In this document: in pieces, positions 6,627 through 9,514 of the stretch | Layout of the letters: every line of letters begins with the position of its first letter | How positions within the stretch are numbered: position 1 is the first letter of the stretch | Source of the DNA: an uncultured Phycisphaerales bacterium | GTDB taxonomy: Bacteria; Planctomycetota; Phycisphaerae; Phycisphaerales; UBA1924 | Direction: 5' to 3' | Length of the DNA: 9,514 nt | Assembly: GCA_937891445.1 (NCBI GenBank) | Contig: CALAFV010000266.1 | Coordinates: 1-9,514 of the forward strand | Translations under genes and position numbers: made by a program | The notes under the pieces: generated by a model | What the model was told of the DNA's origin: nothing | The model's database searches: none | Seen by the model: the letters and a program-made list of their open reading frames with translations, nothing else

Positions 6627-6653
6627 AAAAAACGCGGAAAACAGCGGAAAAAA
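6627..6653. promoter_or_regulatory. Three helically phased A-tracts (probable intrinsic bend)
   Basis: A6 at 6627-6632, A4 at 6638-6641 and A6 at 6648-6653 have centres 10 and 11 bases apart, about one turn of B-DNA. The tracts are embedded in near-repeats of CGCGGAAA/AGCGGAAA. Phased A-tracts are known to bend DNA. Their position between gyrA and rplI suggests an architectural role at a promoter, which is inference. Confidence 0.55.
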
Positions 6654-6686
6654 CAGGCGATCCGCGGCGGCGGCCGCAAACAGAAG

Positions 6687-6692
6687 ATCATA
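6687..6692 (-). promoter_or_regulatory. Possible -10 element for gyrA
   Basis: On the minus strand these bases read TATGAT, one mismatch from the sigma-70 consensus TATAAT, in the only AT-rich part of the gap. Transcription from here would give a gyrA leader of roughly 120 bases. At the expected spacing the -35 region is just the purine tract opposite the T7 run, with no match to TTGACA, so the call is weak. Confidence 0.25.
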
Positions 6693-6877
6693 GGCGAGCG
6701 GCCCCTTTTTTTCCCCTCTGTTCGGGGGTCGATCAGGGGGCTCAGGAGGCCGCGATGGCCGCTGCGAAGCCCCCCTCACGCCTACCATCCCGACCCCTCA
6801 CGCTGGGGCCCGGCCCGCCCGCGAGTGGCGGCGAGCCGCGCTCCTCAACTCTCCCCACCGGGGAAAGGACAGCGACC

Positions 6878-7453
6878 ATGCCCAAGAACATCGAACTGCT
6901 CCTGACCGAAAACGTCGAGGCCCTCGGGATCGTCGGCGACGTCGTCAAGGTCCGCTCCGGCTACGCGCGGAACTACCTCCTGCCGCGCAACCTCGCCACG
7001 ACCCCGACGGAGGAGATGATCAAGGCCCTCGCCGCCAAGCGGGCGGAGGCCGAGCGTCAACTCGCCGAACTCCGCCGCCAGCGCGAGCAGATGATCCAGA
7101 AGATGCAGGGGACGCAGGTCGAGACGATCCGCGCCTGCAACGACCAGGGCGTCCTCTACGCCGCCGTCACGCAGCAGGACATCGCCGACCTGCTCGGCGC
7201 CCAGGGGTACACCCTGCGGCCGCGCGACGTGCGCCTCGGCCAGACGATCAAGCGCGTCGGCTCCTACGAGGTGCATATCAAGTTCGACGCCGACCTCGAG
7301 GCCGTCGTCAAACTGGTCGTCCAGCCCGACCGCAAGCTCGACCTCGATGAGGAGGAAGAGTCCGAGACGCCGGAGGAGCAGGCCGAGGCTCCGGCCGCCG
7401 GCGGCGAGGCTGCCGCGTCCGACGACAAGGCGAAGGCGGACAAGAAGAACTGA
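6878..7453 (+). CDS. rplI: 50S ribosomal protein bL9
   Basis: bL9 is a two-domain protein of the large ribosomal subunit that binds 23S rRNA near the base of the L1 stalk and reaches toward the neighbouring ribosome. The product has 191 residues. The N-terminal domain matches the family closely: MPKNIELLLTENVEALGIVG (1-20), then the signature DVVKVRSGYARNYLLPRNLA (21-40). A long charged helix follows (about 45-78), then the C-terminal domain with GVLYAAVTQQDIADLL (91-106) and VGSYEVHIKFDADLEAVVKL (127-146). A typical bL9 ends near residue 150. Here an acidic, then Ala-rich, then Lys-rich tail (about 155-191) is added. The ATG at 6878 is chosen because MPKNIELLL is the family start and AAAGGA sits eight bases upstream; in-frame codons back to 6755 give a Pro-rich stretch unlike bL9. 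rpsF, rpsR and dnaB, frequent neighbours, are absent. A strong terminator hairpin follows. Confidence 0.97.
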   Translation: MPKNIELLLTENVEALGIVGDVVKVRSGYARNYLLPRNLATTPTEEMIKALAAKRAEAERQLAELRRQREQMIQKMQGTQVETIRACNDQGVLYAAVTQQDIADLLGAQGYTLRPRDVRLGQTIKRVGSYEVHIKFDADLEAVVKLVVQPDRKLDLDEEEESETPEEQAEAPAAGGEAAASDDKAKADKKN

Positions 7454-7462
7454 TCGGTCGGT

Positions 7463-7477
7463 GGGGCCAGAGGCCCC
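7463..7477. other. Small perfect hairpin after rplI
   Basis: GGGGCC (7463-7468) and GGCCCC (7472-7477) form a 6-bp stem around AGA, starting ten bases after the rplI stop. It is followed by TCAGGTCC twice, ten bases apart (7479-7486 and 7489-7496). It may protect the mRNA 3' end or help termination together with the larger hairpin downstream. Confidence 0.4.
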
Positions 7478-7504
7478 TTCAGGTCCGCTCAGGTCCACAA
7501 AGTC

Positions 7505-7547
7505 AGCGGGCCCCGCGTCCTTCACGCGGAGCCCGCTTCGTTTGTGT
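7505..7547 (+). terminator. Rho-independent terminator of rplI
   Basis: AGCGGGC (7505-7511) pairs with GCCCGCT (7531-7537). After one C/A mismatch CCGCG (7513-7517) pairs with CGCGG (7525-7529), leaving the 7-base loop TCCTTCA: 12 pairs in all. A T-rich tail, TTCGTTTGTGT, follows on the plus strand. The structure sits between the convergent ends of rplI (7453) and the CvpA-like gene (7585), so it may stop transcription from both sides, though the minus-strand side lacks a good T-run. Confidence 0.8.
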
Positions 7548-7584
7548 CGTAAGGTCGAGCCGGAGTCGGGGGGAAGTGGAGGGG

Positions 7585-9360
7585 TTAGAACTCCGGCACC
7601 GTCACCGGCGGGTTGAACTGCCCGATCACCGTGCTCCCGACCGCGAAGTACCGGATCTGCACGCCCTTGCTCACGCGGTAGATCAGCGTGAACTGCTGGT
7701 CCGGGCGGCTGATCGTCGGGCCGCCGTTGGGCAGGTCGGCGGCCGCGCGAAGGGGCGACCCCGGCGTCACGCTGATGTGCGTCTCGACGCTGTCCTGGTA
7801 GATGTACCCGATGGCGTGGTAGCGCTGGTTGTGCTCGTCGATCAGCACCGGCGGCTGGGACAGGTCGATCGTCGGCACCGCCAGCAACCCGATCCGGGAG
7901 TCCTTGCCGACGCGGACCATGACGACCTTGGTGTCGTCGGTGCCCGCGACCTCGCGCACCTGCAGGTTGCGGTCGGCGATGCGGTTGTTCTGGAGGTCGG
8001 CGTTGCGGAACTTGCCGGAGCCCTCGACGATCCTGCCGGACCCATCGAGCGACAGGCTCTCCTTGCGGTCCTTGAGGATGACAATCCCGCCGGGGAGGCC
8101 GCCGGTCACCGCGATTTCATTGGTGCCGCTGGGGCCGGGCTGCGTGGGGTTGATCGTGACGGCGCTGCTGGTGTCCACCGGCGTCGCGCTGCCCCCGCCG
8201 GTCAGCAGCGCCCCGGTGCGGATCGCGGCGTCACGCTCCGCGGTGCTCGCCATGGCCTTCGGCGCCTGGATCTCGTCCACCGTGCGGCGCAGGCCTTTGA
8301 CGTCGATCGCCACCGGCTCGTAGCCGCGCGGCACGATGAACTCGAACGCCATCACCGGCTCCGCCGCGCCGCCGGGGCTTGCGATGTAGATCTCCGGGCG
8401 GTCGAAGCGCCACCGGCCCAGGTCCGGGCGGTTGCCCTCGGCCTGGGAGATCATCGCGAACGGGTGCACGGCGATCGTGCCGGCGTCCGGGTCGCCCCCC
8501 TCGGCGCACACCAGGCGGATCTGCGCGTTGCCGATGACGACCCGTCCCTCGCGCTCGCGCGCCCCGGGCTTGAACTTGATCACGAACCCCTCGAGGTAGC
8601 CGTCGTTGACCGGTTCGTCGTCGAGGTTCTTGATCGGCTGGTTGCGGGCGGCCTGGAACGAGTCGTTCGTCAGGTCACGCAGCGGCACCGACGTGTTCTG
8701 GCCGATCGTGTACCGCCCCATGACCTCGAACGCGTCGGGCTTGAGCGTGTGCTTGGAGCCGCCGTCGTTGAAGTTGGTCCGCAGCAGGTGTCCCTCGTAC
8801 GCCAGTTCCGGCCGCCACGCCGCCATCGGCCGGCCGGTCCGCAGCGTCGTGCGGGACATGAACGAGTACAGGCCGGCCGTGATCCGGTCGGCGGGGAAGA
8901 TCAGCGAGCGATCCTTCACGACCGACCCGTACGTGTCGAACCGCACGGGGTGGAAGTTCAGCATGCCCATGCCTTCGGGCAGGCGCAGGAAACTGAGCGA
9001 GATCACCAGGATCCCGACGGAGATCGTCCCGGCGATGGCGCCGCAGAGGCCCCCGCCGATCAGGTTCGTCACGCCGTCGAGGTCCGCGTTGGCCGGGAGG
9101 GCCTTGTCCACCGCCAGACGGAGCCCGGCGAGGATCGCCGCGAACGGCACCCCCAGCGCGGCGCCCCAGGTGATGTCCACCACCCAGCCGGGGATGTCCT
9201 GGCTGAGCACGAAGTACGCCAGCGGCTCCCACAGGCCGAACGCGAGCGCGCCGGCCACGATCACGCACACCATGTGCACCAGCGCCGAGAAGAACCCGCG
9301 CGACGCCCACACGTACGCGATCCCGCCCACCAGACCGATCACCACCAGGCTCAGGATCAT
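7585..9360 (-). CDS. CvpA-like membrane protein with a large C-terminal soluble domain
   Basis: This is a 591-residue protein. The first 130 residues form about four membrane helices (roughly 2-18, 23-47, 63-83, 100-125) with the small-residue-rich pattern of the CvpA (colicin V production) family, for example ASRGFFSALVHMVCVIVAGALA and LIGGGLCGAIAGTISVGILV. CvpA proteins are inner-membrane proteins whose role is poorly defined. They are usually under 250 residues, so the roughly 460 residues after the helices are an addition. These are rich in beta-type sequence. The end (about 485-591: PPVLIDEHNQRYHAIGYIY, FTLIYRVSKGVQIRYFAVG) looks like a beta-sandwich with a 'D-x-x-G/N-x-x-Y' edge, as in DUF4352-like extracytoplasmic domains; that is a resemblance only. 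A Gly/Ser/Thr/Pro-rich linker lies at about 390-430. The ATG at 9358-9360 has GGAG seven bases upstream. An upstream gene on the same strand ends 98 bases before it; the downstream neighbour rplI is convergent. The CvpA assignment is moderate and the second domain is unassigned. Confidence 0.75.
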   Translation of the reverse strand: MILSLVVIGLVGGIAYVWASRGFFSALVHMVCVIVAGALAFGLWEPLAYFVLSQDIPGWVVDITWGAALGVPFAAILAGLRLAVDKALPANADLDGVTNLIGGGLCGAIAGTISVGILVISLSFLRLPEGMGMLNFHPVRFDTYGSVVKDRSLIFPADRITAGLYSFMSRTTLRTGRPMAAWRPELAYEGHLLRTNFNDGGSKHTLKPDAFEVMGRYTIGQNTSVPLRDLTNDSFQAARNQPIKNLDDEPVNDGYLEGFVIKFKPGAREREGRVVIGNAQIRLVCAEGGDPDAGTIAVHPFAMISQAEGNRPDLGRWRFDRPEIYIASPGGAAEPVMAFEFIVPRGYEPVAIDVKGLRRTVDEIQAPKAMASTAERDAAIRTGALLTGGGSATPVDTSSAVTINPTQPGPSGTNEIAVTGGLPGGIVILKDRKESLSLDGSGRIVEGSGKFRNADLQNNRIADRNLQVREVAGTDDTKVVMVRVGKDSRIGLLAVPTIDLSQPPVLIDEHNQRYHAIGYIYQDSVETHISVTPGSPLRAAADLPNGGPTISRPDQQFTLIYRVSKGVQIRYFAVGSTVIGQFNPPVTVPEF

Positions 9361-9458
9361 GCCGAGTCTCCGCCCCGCCCTCCCCGTTCTCGCCGCCGCG
9401 GCGGTCGGCCGCGGGTTCTTCGCTCACTGGCCCGACAGGGCCCCTCCGCACGCCCCCG

Positions 9459-9514
9459 TCACGACTTGGCCGGCGCCGCCGCGGGCTTGGGCGCACCGGC
9501 CGCCGGCGCTGCGC
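9459..9514 (-). CDS. C-terminal end of an unidentified protein with Ala/Pro/Lys-rich tail (partial)
   Basis: Reading the minus strand from the window edge to a TGA at 9459-9461 gives 17 codons, AAPAAGAPKPAAAPAKS. Low-complexity Ala/Pro/Lys tails of this kind end many proteins in GC-rich bacteria, including ribosomal proteins and chaperones, so the family cannot be named. The frame could also be open by chance over so short a distance. Support comes from its position: same strand as the CvpA-like gene and 98 bases upstream of it, a usual intergenic distance. Confidence 0.42.
   Translation of the reverse strand, partial: AAPAAGAPKPAAAPAKS

Larger units (their letters stand above)
6561..6877. 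promoter_or_regulatory. Divergent gyrA-rplI intergenic region
   Basis: These 317 bases hold no convincing gene. They must carry the promoter and leader of gyrA (leftward) and of rplI, unless rplI is transcribed from farther away. The middle part (6627-6712) is clearly richer in A and T than the rest of the window: three A-tracts, an ATCATA/TATGAT element and a run of seven T. The part next to rplI is GC-rich and can fold: GGGGGCT (6736-6742) pairs with AGCCCCC (6768-6774), enclosing GGCC-GCGAT-GGCC. The rplI ribosome-binding site AAAGGA lies at 6864-6869, eight bases before its ATG. Confidence 0.7.

Noticed and set aside
6755..6877. N-terminal extension of bL9 from an ATG at 6755
   Set aside because: The added 41 residues are Pro/Arg-rich and unlike bL9. 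The AAAGGA site and the conserved MPKNIELLL start fix the start at 6878.
3975..6905. Very long open frame (976 codons) opposite gyrA on the plus strand
   Set aside because: It is antisense to a certain gyrA, its translation is Arg/His/Leu/Val/Asp-rich without any family motif, and such shadow frames are expected in GC-rich codon-biased DNA.

Overview
The window is a uniformly GC-rich stretch of chromosome that carries housekeeping genes and a few lineage-specific ones. The best guess for the host is a planctomycete, probably of the Phycisphaerae. The evidence is two membrane proteins with the short zinc ribbon 'CxRCWYDM...C-x-E-C-G', a motif I associate with that group. A CvpA-like protein with a large extra domain and a Pro/Gly-extended GyrA fit the same picture. 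The taxonomic call is inference from motifs, not from a search.

Layout from left to right. The last codons of ssb (+) end at 97 with the diagnostic DDDIPF tip. The gap between ssb and the convergent ABC gene holds an unusual heptanucleotide repeat: five direct ACACARC units, then four inverted units, able to fold into one long hairpin. Next, on the minus strand, come a STAS-domain anti-sigma-antagonist-like protein (1194-1568) and a MacB/LolD-type ABC ATPase (274-1071), probably co-transcribed in that order. On the plus strand follow two tandem paralogues (1769-2746 and 2768-3751), each with a membrane segment, a four-cysteine zinc ribbon, a second membrane segment and a HEAT-like C-terminal domain. 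They converge on a complete gyrA (6560 to 3780, minus strand).

A 317-base divergent region separates gyrA from rplI (+, ribosomal protein bL9, 6878-7453). It contains three A-tracts spaced about one helical turn apart, so probably bent DNA, and likely promoters in both directions. A strong hairpin terminator follows rplI. The minus-strand gene 7585-9360 encodes a CvpA-like four-helix membrane domain joined to a large soluble region. The last 56 bases hold the Ala/Pro/Lys-rich C-terminus of another minus-strand gene that runs out of the window.

The genes do not form one pathway. ssb and gyrA serve DNA replication and topology, rplI serves translation, and the STAS/ABC pair and membrane proteins are regulatory or envelope functions. 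ssb and rplI, which often sit together in an rpsF-ssb-rpsR-rplI cluster, lie on the same strand but are 6.8 kb apart. I see no mobile element, CRISPR array, tRNA or rRNA. No clear new multi-gene system is evident. The strongest unexplained items are the heptamer hairpin and the tandem zinc-ribbon/HEAT membrane proteins.
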